From assembly GCA_017591395.1 (NCBI GenBank), contig WEDG01000465.1, positions 100,522-164,521 on the forward strand: a stretch of DNA of 64,000 nucleotides, read 5' to 3'. This document shows, piece by piece, positions 44,796 through 57,200 of the stretch. The position numbers and the translations under genes are program-made. Origin of the DNA: Schistocephalus solidus (taxonomy: Eukaryota > Platyhelminthes > Cestoda > Diphyllobothriidea > Diphyllobothriidae). The notes under the pieces are model-generated. The model saw only the letters and a program-made list of their open reading frames with translations. It did not search any database and was not told the DNA's origin. How positions within the stretch are numbered: the stretch's first letter is position 1; every line of letters starts with the position of its first letter.

Positions 44796-45778
44796 TAAAA
44801 AATAAAAAAAATTAATTGTATATTTAAGGCCCAGAGAGCCCCGTCATTTCAAACTTAGTATCGCGGTATAAATAAATACAAAGTGGATAATTGCTGCACT
44901 ATGTGAGCAGCCATATTAACAGCAGAAATGAACAATATGGTAGGCATATCCGATTCAGAAAGATTTGCCATTTTTAAAACAATAGTCAACAATCGTTAAC
45001 ATAAACGTTGATCTAGAAAAGAAGAAGTAAAAAAAACTCCTACGGTTTAATCGGAGGCGGAGTTCAGCGAGCCGCCAATTTAAAAAGTAGGAGAAAAAAA
45101 CTGCTTCACTAAAAATTAATAGCTAGATGCAATGGGATAGGGCTGTGATGTTGCTGACAACGTATGAGGGTTCGGAATGCTCCTTGTCGTGTGAGAGAAA
45201 ATATAGCAGTCAGAGCTACTGTTTGTAACCACCAGTGGAGGTGAGAGAGGACAAACTCATCGTGGACAGCAGGGTCAAAACAAAGTGGGGACAGAAGAAG
45301 TCATGAGATCGTCATCGAGATGCGACCTTGCCGACTGCATAGTCCACCAATCAAAGAGGCAAAACCATCAGAACCCGCCTTGATCCTCAACTGAACCTGG
45401 ACACCATCGTCGGGGTTGCAAAAGCGGAGGAAAGTACTAAGGTTGTCAAGACTTGGCGATGCTAGTTTAAAAGGAGGGGGGCAAAAAGTGAATGCAAAGA
45501 TTGACTCTGCAGAGGATGATGGACATATAATAAGAGACCAATATAAGATTGACTCTGCAGAGGATGATGGACATATAATAAGAGGCCATTAAAAGATCAA
45601 GGGAGGTGCCTCAAATACCAGGAGGACCCTTTTCGAAATCCAAAAGTTGCGAGTTAGGGAAGGAAACAGACAATAAGAACTTCATATCTTCCGAAGTTAA
45701 ATTTTTGCGTAACTTTGTTTTGAAAATAGCTAATTTGGACGACAACCTAATTTGCAGTGGAAGATTATTCCAGATGAA
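44796..45778 (-). mobile_element. Family A1 3' end inserted in reverse inside another A1
   Basis: This segment is the reverse complement of the A1 C-terminus and 3' UTR, matching 47,095-48,000. It begins with the 3' terminal A/T run at 44,796 and ends with the truncated coding start near TTCCAGATGAATG at 45,770. Removing it rejoins the host protein exactly (SVINK to MPSFPRLL), at the length expected from the A2 copy (SLIKQLRDFPPLL). No clear target duplication was seen. Confidence 0.88.
45500..45590 (-). repeat. 48-base tandem duplication in an A1 3' UTR
   Basis: ATTGACTCTGCAGAGGATGA and the next 28 bases occur twice, at 45,500-45,547 and from 45,548. The same duplication is in the copy at 53,881-53,970, while the copies at 47.3 and 63.85 kb have one unit. 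Confidence 0.9.
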
Positions 45779-48039
45779 TGCCGAGCTTCCCCCGATTGCT
45801 TAGCCATGTATTCCCATTTTATTTTTTAAACGGATTCTTTCCTGACTCATGGAAGACATCTTATACTCTTCCTGTCTTCAAGTCGGGGTCACGTTCGGAC
45901 TTAAATTATTATCGAGGGGTTCCCAAAACCCTCGTTATAGCAAACGCCTTGAAAAATTAGTTTAATCAAATTCTCGACTTTTGCTTAGAAAATAAGCTCT
46001 TAAGTGACTCACAATATGGTTTTCTATCTGGGAGATCATGCGAAGTGTGTCACTTAGCTTTTCTTAACCTCGTCACTTCCCTTCGTAATGAGCAACAGTC
46101 AGTGGTTGTGATCTACATTGACCTGAGCAAAGCCTTTGACTAGGTACCGCACAGACGTCTTCTGGTGAAACAGGAAGCCCTCCGCAACCGGCCTTTTCTC
46201 CTTGACTTCATTGGTTCCTACTTGTCTAACCGCAGCAAGAAGGTCTAAGTAGGTAATAGCTACTCGACGCCTCAGCCGATCACGAGTAGCGTTTTTCAAG
46301 GCAATGTTCTAGGTCCTCTTCTCTTCATTCGGTACATAAACGAAATTTCAGCTTTACTCACAAATTCACAAAATTTCGTTTATTCTGATGATCTGAAGCG
46401 CATTTATTCATTTTCTAAAGACACTGCCAATAGTTGCGTTGATAAAATCAACACTGGTCTAATTATGCTCACACGTTGGAGCTGTACTTGGCAAATGGAA
46501 TTTTCTTCATCCGAGAGCAGTTTCATGTGTTTTGGCCCCACCAAGCTTCCTGGACCCCTAGTATTTCAAAAAGTACACTTTAAGATCGATCAACCATAAG
46601 AGACTTAGGTCTAAGTTACACGAATAAGCTAGCATTATCGCCTCATGCAAATCGAATTTCTGCAAAGGCTACACAGATATGTGGTTTTATTTCACATTAT
46701 TTCTTCCTTCCAGAAATAAAGTTAAACCTGTATCGCATGGTTGGTATGCCTGTTCTAGAATACTGCTGTCCCCTCTTTGGGCTGATAAACGCCTCTGACC
46801 GCAGTAAGATTGAAAAATTTCAGAGGGTTTTTACTCGAAGACTATTTTCTCTTCCTGGATCAAGTGTCTCTTATACAGATAGATGCCATTTAGCAAACAT
46901 TACATTTCTGTGGGTTAGCAGACTCGAAGCCGGTCTCTGCTTCCTGTTTCGCGTTAACTCGAGCCCAAATCTCCCACGAATTTCCGCTCTCGCTCCGGTC
47001 GATCGACCCTATGCCACTCGTAATTCCTCCATGATCATTTCACCACCCCTGAGCTCCACAATAAATCGTTCTCAGTTTTTTGCCACCAAATACGCTTTCA
47101 TCTTGAATAATCTTCCACTGCAAATTAGGTTGTCGTCTACATTAGTTATTTTCAGAACCAAATTACGCAAACATTTACCTTTGGAAGATATAAAGTCCTT
47201 ATCGTCTGTTTCCTTCCCAAACTCGCAACTTTTGGATTTTGAAAAGGGTCTCCTGATATTTGAGGCAGCTCCCTTGATATTATATTGGTCTCTAATTATA
47301 TTTCCATCATCCGCTGCAGAGTCAATCTTGTATTCACTTTTTAGTCCCCCTCTTTAAACTAGCATCGTTAACTCTTGACAACCTTGATACTTACCTCCAA
47401 TTTTGCAACCCCGACGATGGTCTCCAGGTTCAGCTGATGATCAAGGCGGGCAAGGACTATGCAGTCAGCAAGGTCGCATCTCGATGATGATCTCATGGCC
47501 TCTTCTGCCTCTCTTCGTTTTAATCCTGGTGTCCACGATGAGTTCATCCTCTCTCACCTCCACTTGTGGTTACAAACAGTAGCTCTGACTGCTATATTAT
47601 CTCTCACATGACAAGGAGCGTTCCGAACCCTCATACGTTGTCAGCAACATCACAATACTATCCCATTGCATCTAGCGATTACTTTTTTTTGAAGCAGCTT
47701 TTTCGACTAGTTTTTTTTAATTGGCAGCTCACCGAACTCCACCTCCGATTTAACCGTAGGAGTATTTTAATGCTTCTTTTCTAGATCAACGTTTATGTTA
47801 ACGATTGTTGACTATTGTTTTAAAAATGTCAAATCGTTCTGAATCGGATATGCCTACCATATTATTCATTTCTGCTGTTAATATGGCTGCTGACATAGTG
47901 CAGCAATTATCCACTTTGTATTTATTTAAACCGCGATACGAAGTTTGAAATGACGGGGCTCTCTGGGCCTTAAATATACAATTTATTTTTTATTTATATA
48001 TTATACAGGAGGGGCGGAAATAAATCATTTGCATCCACC

Positions 48040-48545
48040 TTTAGAACGCTGACCGGGATACCATCTGGTCAAGGACTTTAAGATTGACGAAAATGCCAAA
48101 TGGTTATAGTCACGTCCCAGAGGGTAAAAGTTATGGTTTCCAGGACGTAACCAGTCCAAGCCCGGATGCTCTTTCGTTAAACCGCATTTGATATATGGAA
48201 TGCCAGCAGGGATGCTCTGCATGAAGAAAGAAAGGAATCTCATATCCAGAAAGACTTATGAAGCTTAGCATGGTTTCTTTATCCTTGACACAAATACGAT
48301 GTGACCTGTTGCGGACTTACCGAACTATCCACGGACATGCCTGTTCACTGAAATCCAAAAATTTCTTTGAGTTTGTGAACAAGACTTTCCCGCAGGGTCA
48401 TCCATATAAGGTAGAACGCAAATGAATGCGCCTGGATCAACGAACGTTTTCTTTCAGTCAGCGAGTGGTTCGACCCTGGAACTTAGATCAAAGCGAAATA
48501 GTGACGTCAAATACTTTGGATATATTCGAACGGCAGTTAGACCGA
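48040..48545 (+). pseudogene. Family E non-LTR retrotransposon, RT C-terminus
   Basis: Plus-strand frames read YPERLMKLSMVSLS, then IRCDLLRTYRTIHGHA, FFEFVNKTFPQGHPYKVERK and TFSFSQRVVRPWNLDQSEIV, ending DIFERQLDRLV. This is the conserved tail of CR1/Jockey-like ORF2 (SLSYRRLRGDLI, then FFSQRVVxPWNSLP). One in-frame stop follows VERK. It ends tail to tail against a family B 3' end at about 48,550. Confidence 0.75.
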
Positions 48546-48549
48546 TTAG

Positions 48550-48912
48550 TTAATTTATTTATGAACTTATTAATTGCAAGTTAACAGGCAAGGTCAAACG
48601 AGATATACAGTAGAGGATCGAGCTGACAGTTAAAAAACTCCTGATCGTTCTTTTAAGTATTTTCAGGAGAAAAAACTGCAGCTGATTGAATGATTAAGTT
48701 TCGGGACGGGTAACTGGTTGACACAGGTGCGTAGTGTAGCCCTTCTCCCTTAACTGTTATGTATCAGATATTCCGCACCAGCAAAATGTGTGTCAGCGAA
48801 CGGTTGCTGGCTGTCAACTGAGGAATTAGCCAATAATGGACTGTAGAGTCAGTAATATTGCGCTCAGCATGAAGCCTGGCACAGGATTCAGAGTCCACGA
48901 ACGCCAACGAGT
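48550..48912 (-). mobile_element. Family B non-LTR retrotransposon, 3' end
   Basis: Noncoding and terminal coding sequence matching 33.78-34.12 kb: GTTAACAGGCAAGGTCAAAC, AGGAGAAAAAACTGCAGCTG and GGATTCAGAGTCCACGAACG. The 3' terminus is TTAATTTATTTATGAACTTA. It is 5'-truncated at about 48,912. Confidence 0.82.
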
Positions 48913-49394
48913 CTCACTGCAGGACTATCTTCAGCTATCCATTAGCTTAACTTCAGGATTTCACTTAATGTGTATTTTACCACTACACATTTAATGTAAA
49001 AATTTTCATTGTATTGTGTGTTGTCCGTATATACTTGCATTTATAATTCTATTGTACATAAATACGGTCAATAAGGGCTACGCCCATAACCCTCAAAATA
49101 AACTATACAAGATACAATACTTTAGATCAGTTTATTAAGGGAAAGATGGACGAACGCCTTTGTGTTCCCTTTTGATTACCAATTTTTTCAGCAATTTAGT
49201 ACCTTAGTCATGGGATTCATTCCTTTGTGAGAGATTGAAGTGCAGCATAACTGGAGACTTAACATGAAAGCCTGGTGGTAAGTTTTGGACAACCGGCTTT
49301 TTTATGGCATTAGGAAATATATCCAGCTTTATTATACACTTCGTAATGGCATCTCCTTCTGTACTGAGACGCCCTGACAAACAACTAGCTTCCT

Positions 49395-49760
49395 GATGCT
49401 TTATTTTATAGCAAAAGTAGACTTGGGATGTAGCTATTGCACTCGCTTCTGTCTCCTCCACGTGAGCCCCGTACCATGACACAGTCAAAAAGCCCGGTGA
49501 TGGGGTCTGGCACCGTGGCTGGCAAAGCAACTTAGCTGTCTACAGGTGCCGCAAATGCCTTTTCTGCTCACAGTTGACCACAATTTCACGCAAACAGGAA
49601 AGGGTTTGTTTGCATCTCAATTGAGTGGGAGGAGGCAACATAAGGAAGAAGTCACTTCATCCTGATTCTCCGTACTGAGAGTTGGACGAAGTAACCCAGC
49701 CAGCTGGCAAACTTGCAAACCATGGCTTTTAGCGCATCATGATGGATTCACGCGTAAATT
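49395..49760 (+). repeat. SINE-like dispersed repeat, copy 8, diverged
   Basis: AAAAGTAGACTTGGGATGTA, CACGTGAGCCCCGTACCATG, ACAGTCAAAAAGCCCGG and a tail with CAGCTGGCAAACTTGC and TTTTAGCGCATCATGATG follow the order of copy 1. Confidence 0.65.
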
Positions 49761-50289
49761 TGTCTATAGCTAGCTATATGCGCTGAATGATGTTGATTTT
49801 AAACTCTCCTCCTCAAATATGCACCAGTCAATTGTTCCATCAGGTCACTCACCTGATGCAGAGATTAGGCTCAGTAGCTAAAAAGGTAAAAAACATCACC
49901 TGTGCGTGCCGCACACGTCCTGGGTTTTTTTTGCAAAACACCAGGTTTTCACACAAATTGATAAACTGCTCTAATCTTACACAATTTGGAGTGCCGTAGT
50001 ATCCGTACGAAAAATACGTTACCCACTTACGTGAGACGTGCCTGTCCCATGCCTGTGGTAGGTCATGCAGTACGGGTTTGCATGTAGTGTATGTGCTAAG
50101 AAGGAGATATATCGTGATTAAGTTTGAACGATGGTGTCTTACCGCAGGTTTTCGTTGCTACGCATGCAACCGAATAAGCCCATACGATTATCAGTGAAAT
50201 TAGTTGAGGCGGGGGTGACGGATATGAGTGGATATTCCGCTAAATGCGTTCCCAGTCTCTTTACGATGTTTTCACAATTGAACAATCAG

Positions 50290-50920
50290 GTTCATTCGAT
50301 ATGTGCATGTGCGGGGTGATTGTGGGTAGAATATGATGCTAGCTGCGGTTTTGCTGACAATGGCGATGCTGTTTGTGCTGGCGACGCCGGGTATTGAGGA
50401 GTAAGTAGTATTGGAGATCTTAATGTCGTCGGGAGTATAATGTGTGTTTGACATGCCAACGTTTCAGGGGGCTCCGCTGTCGTCAATACGCATGCGGCTT
50501 TATAGACCATTGAGTTGCTTGAATGTGCGTTGACAGTGTTGGCAGTTGAAAGGGATTCGATGGTATTTTTTCGGTGCCTCAGTTACTGGCTCGCTGATCT
50601 CAGCGCGATGGATTCGTAAATGACCGACCAGGCAGATACGCAATATGAAGATGCGATCGCAGTGAGGAGAGGTTGAGATCAAGTCCACGCTACCGGTAGT
50701 TGAGTGTGATGAGGGTGACTCTAGTGTTCTTCGGGTCTCTGGGAGTTTGGGAATGGAAGAAATGGTAATTGTGGCGACAGGTTTTTGAGAAGGATGGCGG
50801 TCGGCAGCGGCGGTAGTAGGACACCGAAAGTGTTCTTACTGTTAGTGGAGTTGCTGGTGGTAATCATAGTCGTGGACGTCATAAGGTTTGTGGAGAGATT
50901 TGGGATTGGATCCATTTGTA
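50290..50920 (-). pseudogene. C2H2 zinc-finger retroelement tail, second copy, decayed
   Basis: The minus strand has PHCDRIFILRICLVGHLRIH (cf. DRTFTSRIGLVGHLRIH) and FNCQHCQRTFKQLNG, embedded in Ser/Thr/Pro/Asn-rich linkers. Arrangement and linker style match the remnant at 11.2-11.9 kb. Several zinc ligands survive but frames are broken between fingers. Confidence 0.6.
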
Positions 50921-50929
50921 GTTTCGTTA

Positions 50930-51840
50930 TTAAATTAGGTCAGAAAATGTGTAAGGAGTCCGATTTGCGCATGGTATATCCTTTAAAATAATGGATGCGA
51001 TGCAAATAAATTTGGAAGGGTTGATTTTTCAGAGAGACTCTAGAATTGTGAGTCTCTATTTTGACTTTGGTAAGGACAAGAATGTTGGAATTGTCGTTTG
51101 ACGCTCACGTTCTCAATGCTCTCCTCCAAGTCGGTCAACCGTAGGAGTGTCCTCCTAGGTTTCTATGTTGATTTTTATTTGCTTAGGGATGTTTTAAACG
51201 TGTTCTTTTAGCATGAATTTGTCTTCTAATCAGCGAGCACTCGTTGCGATTTCACCTTAGAAGAGTCATTTGGATGGGGTTTCTTCACTTATCTTCGCAC
51301 TACGGTCATTCAGATTCAGTTGTGTTTGCTTCATATAGCGTGGATACTGAGTATTCCAGTCAATTTCTAGACTAGCATATTTAGATTCTGTCCAGCAACT
51401 CAGCTTTAGTAAATTTTTGGAGAAATTTCCTACAGTAGTGTTTCAGTTTTTGTGATTGGGTGGCGTGTATGGTCAATAACTCCACTCTGTTGACTAGTTT
51501 CGTCAGGACTATCACTTGATACATTTAAGGATGGTGTTCAGTTGAAGTTGGTGGCGGTTTCATATTTAGAGCTGTAACCAGCTGGAGGCCTGGCTGACAT
51601 TGGATTGGCGTCAGACCACTTTGTTGTCCCTCCTGACATTCCTTGAAATTGTGATTCCGGATTATGTATTTTTTTTCTGAAGATGATTAATAGGTTCCTT
51701 TGATATTGATACGGGCTTTGTTGTACTTCGCATCAAGGACCAGATGAGTCATGACAATCCATTACGACGATTTTCAGTTCTAAGTTCGTCTCAAAAAGCA
51801 CTGACAGAATCTAGCATTCAATCCCACGAAATGAGTTGAA
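50930..51840. other. No recognisable gene
   Basis: T-rich sequence between the zinc-finger remnant and the family D element. It is probably noncoding retroelement or ancient repeat, with no identifiable domain. Confidence 0.45.
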
Positions 51841-53312
51841 GTTGATATAGAGGAGTTAACCAGTCTAAATTGAGATGTTTGTATACCAAGGCTCAGAGTG
51901 TCCTTTTGAAAAAATACGAACTAAAGGCACTAGTCTCAGACCAAACCCCCGATGTCGTTGTCATTACGGAAATTTGGCTCAAAGCCGAAATCGTGGTTAG
52001 CAAGTTTTTGATAGATGGATATCAGCTCTGTCGAAGAGACCTAGAAATTATACAGTAAGGTGAAGTAACCGCATACGCAAGGACAGGAATCTCGGCAGTC
52101 CAACGAGCGCACGCCATCTACCTTGAATATGTATTTCTCTGGATAAAGATAAAAATAATTGTTCACAAAACCTTTAATTCTTGACAATCTGCAGACCCCC
52201 AAACATTTAAAGTGCAGTTGATGTGTCATTCCTTTATTTGGTTAAGGAAATAGCAAGTCACCAGGAGCTGCTTATTGCTGGAGATTTCAATGCACGTACA
52301 GTAGACTGGGTAAATCTGACAGTTGACGGTGCGCCAACTTCCTTCAGCAGCAAGCTAATGGATTTCACTGTCAACCAACTTCTGGCACAGAAGGTAAATA
52401 TACTAACGTGATTTAGAGAGAACCATAAAGCCAAAGGCCTTGACCTATTATTTACAAAGGACTTCTCTAACATTAATGAAGGGTATTCTATTGAACCCCT
52501 TGGTAAGAGTGACCAAAGTACATTGTTGTGCGCTTAATGACTTTATTCTCAGCGCCACAAGAGAACGGAAGGCAAGTGAAATATATGGAAAGCTGATTTT
52601 AACGCAATGAAATGAGAACTGATGTCCGTGAAATGGGATGGTTTGTTCAAAGGGAATCCGGAGGATGACTAAAGATCGTTTAAGACGGTTTCATTTGGTC
52701 TGATTGAACGCTTTTGTCCAGTGAACATGCCAAAAGACTAGTCGCTCTGCCTTGTTAACAAGAGTACTAAAAAGGCAGTTAAAGAAGAAAAAAATGGAAG
52801 GCATTCAGGGAAACAGGGTCAGCAGAAAATCTCGAGTAATTTCGTCACCAATGAAATGCTGTCAGAAATGATCCATCAGGCAAGGAAGAACTGTGAATCA
52901 AGAATTATCCAGCAGATGGAAAATAAGCCTAAAGTTTTATTCCATTATATCAATAGTTGATTAAAAACAAGGATCCAGTCGCAGTACTTTTGGGTGGGAA
53001 TGGTGTTGCAGTCAGTGAAAATTGTGATAAATCCAGGCAATTGGGTCAGTTCTTTGCCTCGGTATTCACTAGAGAACCAAAACCATGTCAAAAGTGCAGT
53101 TATAAACGCCGGTTCAGTGCTTGAATTTTAACTCTTCCCGCTACCTCTAAAGACGCCAAGTCATCTGTCCAGACAATTTACCGGCAAAGTTATTGAAAGA
53201 ACTGGCCAGTGAACTCTACAAACCACTAGCGCATAAATTCAATTCGTCATTTGAATCAGGAAACTGCTATCTGAATGGAAGGCAGTAAATGTATACCGCA
53301 TATACAAGAGTG
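51840..53312 (+). pseudogene. Family D non-LTR retrotransposon, endonuclease to RT linker, decayed
   Basis: The endonuclease domain starts LRCLYTKAQSVLLKKYELKA and reads PDVVVITEIWL, in which Glu of TE is catalytic. It continues QELLIAGDFNARTVDWVNLT, containing the GDFN catalytic box, then GLDLLFTKDFSNI and EPLGKSDQSTLLCA, the G-x-S-D-H box with His changed to Gln. The linker and the start of RT (LLKELASELYKPLAHKFNSS) follow with several stops. At about 53,312 it switches abruptly to A1 sequence in the same orientation. Confidence 0.82.
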
Positions 53313-54237
53313 GGGCTCAAAATAAAGTAAGACCTGTACCGCATGTTTGTTCTTCCTATTCTAGAATACTGCTGTCCCCTCTTTGAGCTGATGAACGCCT
53401 CTGACCGCAGTAAGATTGAAAAAGATCGAAGAATATTTTATCTTCCTGGATCCAGTATCTCTTATACGGATAGATGCCAGTTAGCAGACATTAAATTTCT
53501 GTGGGTTAGAAGACTCGAAGCCGGTCTCTGCTTCCTGTTTCGCGTTAACTCTAGCCCAAATCTCCCACGAATTAACGCTCTCACTCCGGTAGATCGACCC
53601 TATGCCACTCCTAATTCCTCCATGATCATTTCACCACCCCTTAGCTCCACAACTAACCGGTCTCATTTTTTTGCCTCCAAATATGCTTTCATCTGGAATA
53701 ATCTTACACTGCAAATTAGGTTGTCGTCCACATTAGCTATTTTCAAAACAAAGTTACGCAAACATTTAACTTCGGAAGATATAAAGTCTTTATTGTCTGA
53801 TTCCTTCCCTAACTCGCAACTTTGGGATTTCGAAAAGGGTCCTCCTGGTATTTGAGGCACCTCCCTTGATATTATATTAGTCTCTTATTATATGTCCATC
53901 ATCCTCTGCAGAGTCAATCTTATATTGGTCTCTTATTATATGTCCATCATCCTCTGCAGCGTCAATTTTGCATTCACTTTTTGCCCCCTCCTTTTAAACA
54001 AGCATCGCCAGATCTTGACAACCTTGGTACTTTCCTCCACTTCTGCAACCCCGACGATGGTCTCCAGGTTCAGTTGAGGATCAAGGCGGGTTCTGATGGT
54101 ATTTCCTCTTTGATTGATAGACTATGCAGTCGGCAAGGTCGCATCTCGATGATGATCTCATGACTTCTACTGTCCCCTCTTCGTTTTGACCGTGGTGTCC
54201 ACGATAAGTTTGTCCTCTTTCACCTCCACTGGTGGAT
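53313..54237 (+). mobile_element. Family A1 non-LTR retrotransposon, 5'- and 3'-truncated
   Basis: It starts in RT at ATAAAGTAAGACCTGTACCG. It keeps an open C-terminal frame: LPILEYCCPLFELMNASDRS, LWVRRLEAGLCFLFRVNSSP, LAIFKTKLRKHLTSEDIKSL, ending DFEKGPPGI. The 3' UTR carries the 48-base duplication. The A/T-rich 3' terminus seen at 48.0 kb is absent: sequence stops at CCTCCACTGGTGG, where a reverse A2 element begins. Confidence 0.87.
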
Positions 54238-54239
54238 AT

Positions 54240-57200
54240 AATAATCAGTGTTAAGATAAATGTGCAGTCTTCGCTTGAATGCGGATAGACTAGTTAACGA
54301 CATAATTTCAATTGGCAATTTATTCCAACGAAAACTTTACCTAGAAGCAAAAAAGAGACAGCGTTTACACGTGGAGGATGCAGGGGAGTATAATAAGTGC
54401 AGAATTTCTTAGTTTATAAGGAAGACTAACGGGGGTAATGACAGAAAGCTTGGGGAGAGTTGAACTTTTATTTAGTCGAAAAAGGAGACAAAAGCCTGCT
54501 TCAAGTCTCCTGACCCAAAGAAATTTTAGCTTCATTAGCTGGCATCTTTTTGAGTAGGAAGTAGTTGAAAGAGTTGGAAATAGGGAGTTTTTTTGTGAAA
54601 TGTCTTTGGACATTTTCAATTTTGAACGGCTAGATTCGTTCATTAAACCGAAAAAAAGGACAGAGAAATTCAAGAATTGGAAGTACAAACATGCCATAAA
54701 GGCTTAATTTAATTTCAGGAAGTAGAAATGATAAGAAATAAAGCCGCAAATCTGAGCAGCTTTGGCCGTTATTCTATCGGCATGAGGCGAAAGATCTAAT
54801 TTATTGGTGTAGCTTAAGCCCAAGTCCTTGATGGAGGAACATTCAATCATAGGGCAACCTTCAAAAATAAGAGGTTGCGGCAGCCTTACAGGCCCAAAAC
54901 TCATGTAGCGACACTTAGTACGTGAGAACTCCATTAGCCATGTGGAGCTCCAGGCTGAAAGAGCGTCTAAGTCTGAATGAATTTGTTCTAGGCACCGTTC
55001 GGTCGTAGAGTTAGAGAAGGAAAACACGCATTTGAGGTCATCAGCATAAATAAAAGATTGAGAATGTTTAACTATCGATGAAATACCATTTATATACAGT
55101 AAGAACAACAAAGTGCACCTAATACGGTACCTTGAAGGACACCACTAACAATCGGGGTAGCACTTGAGTATGAGGACCCTACTAAAAAGTTTTGCTTTCG
55201 ATCATTTAGGTATGATCTAATAACGTCAGTAAGGGGACTACGAAATCCTATAGCTTCTAGTTTAGCTAGAAGTCGTTTATGAGGCACTTTATCGAATGCC
55301 TTACTAAGATCAAAATAGATAACTACCACAGAGAGATGATCATTACGAAGAGAGGTTAGTAGATTTAGAAAAGACATGTGGCAGGTTTCACAAGAGCGTT
55401 CCGGTAAGAAGCCGTGTTGAGAAAAGTTGATAATTTTATTGCTTATGCAAAAATCCGTGATTTATTTTGCAAGTAGTTTTTCTAAGAGTTTAACAAAAGA
55501 GGGCGTTTTATGAACACCGCGATAGTTATGAATGTCCGAGCGGGAACCAGATTTAAAAACTGGTATTATAATAGAAGTTTTTCCAATAATCGGGGAAGAA
55601 ACCATTTTTCGAGAAATACTGAGAATAACTTGCTTAGTAAAGGTGGAAAATCCCTTAACTGTTTAATAAGTGAGTTTGGAATGTTATCAGTTCCAACCGA
55701 ATGTGAATTTTTTAGGTGAGCTATTTCCTTTTGAATACATGAAGGCGAGAAATAAATGGTTGTTAGAAGCGAATTTGAAAGCAGAGGAATTGTGGGCGTG
55801 GGGCTAGTTTCAGTGGTAAAGTGGTTGGCAAAAAACGAATTAAACAACTCTGATCTGCCCAAATCGTCTGTAACAATTTTTTAGTTACAGTCGAGTAAGG
55901 GCGGAGTTATATTCAGACGCTTAGCCGATGACCGAACATGGAAGATATGAGCAACAGATTTGGATGAATTGCCATTGCTTAGTGCACGAGACTCCCTGTG
56001 CTTATCTCTCGCGAGCCTAATTTTCGATGCTAATTCAAATATTTGTGCAATCCTTAAATGAACTGACAAAGAGCTTATTAGATGAATCTTTAAGTTGTTT
56101 TCGTAATTTTTTTAAGTCTGTTCTGGAGAAAAATGCGGAACAGTAGAAGAAGCTGTATTTGAACTAAAAATCTTAAACGGGATTAAAAGCCTGGATTTGT
56201 TCTGTGAGGCTCTGCAATAGCTCACGGAAAAAAAGTTTGGATCGTTGATTGCGAATATGCTATGCCAATCTAGATTGATTACGAAATTATTTATCATTTC
56301 ATGGTTTGTGTTAGCAAAGTCGAGGTTATTGCATTTAACCTCGGGCTTCGTAAGCAGGGGGACTGGAAAACAACTGTGAATTATTGCGTGATCACTTGTG
56401 AAAAGATCAGGATGAAAATTCATAAAGAGAGGGTGGACATCATTTGTAAAAAAATTAAATCTAAAATGTTGTCATTTCTAGTAACTGATCTGACCAGTTG
56501 GGACATGTTTGAAAAGTTAATAGTATCGACCAATTTCTGATGTTTAGGCGGAGAGGAATTTGCCTGCCAGTCAATGTCTGGCAGATTGAAATCGCCTACG
56601 ATTATTTTTGACATCAAATTGAGTGTCTGCAACTTTTTCAAATAGTTCACAGAGCTCGCTTTCATTGCCAGAATAACACGGAGGATTATAGACACAGCCA
56701 ATTAACGCTTTTTTATTGTGAGGGAGGATGACTGAAGCAAAGCATACATTTCCAGAAAAGGACGAAATGCTCAGCTGAAAAGGGAAATGTACAAAGGATG
56801 ACTTAATATAAAGGAGGCAACCACCGCCCCGTTTTTCAGCGCGGTCTTGTCGGTACAAATTGAAATTATCTATAGCAAGCGTTGAGTCAGAAATAAGACA
56901 GTGAGCCCAGGATTCAGTGATGCACAGCACATCTGGATCAAGCTCAAAGGCTACTGTTCTAAGCTCAGCCATCTTATTTACAACTGACCTCGCATTGAGT
57001 TAAACTAAGCTGAGGGTATTCCTGAGCTGCAGGTTACGCTCATCAGTATTTATCAAAAAGGATAATTTGGCGGCGGAGAAGAAAACTGGAAAGAAGAAAC
57101 AAAAGGTGGGAAACAAAATTGTTCTGTTCTACAATTTGTTGAAATGTTACTGTTAAGAGAACTGAGATTATTGTACATATTGTACGGCATATTTGGATGA

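Larger units (their letters stand above)
44282..48005 (+). pseudogene. Family A1 non-LTR retrotransposon, split by a nested insertion
   Basis: The pre-RT linker (44,282-44,795) reads SVHLRFAEIFELASKIQLAR and ends SSGTDGIQNSVINK. After the insertion RT resumes with SFPRLLSHVFPFYFLNGFFP and DSWKTSYTLPVFKSGSRSDL. It continues VVVIYIDLSKAFD, then a TAG, and YSDDLKRIYS, in which the catalytic FADD/YADD box is YSDD. The intact C-terminus (46,737-47,270) reads PVLEYCCPLFGLINASDRSK, then LWVSRLEAGLCFLFRVNSSP and FRTKLRKHLPLEDIKS. A 3' UTR of about 700 bases follows to an ATTTATTTTTTATTTAT terminus. Stops and the YSDD change make it inactive. Confidence 0.88.

Noticed and set aside
45606..45803. Frame starting MPQIPGGPFSKSKSCE, and its twin at 53,663-53,860
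   Set aside because: Antisense of the A1 C-terminus; the two resemble each other only because the sense strand is a shared retroelement.
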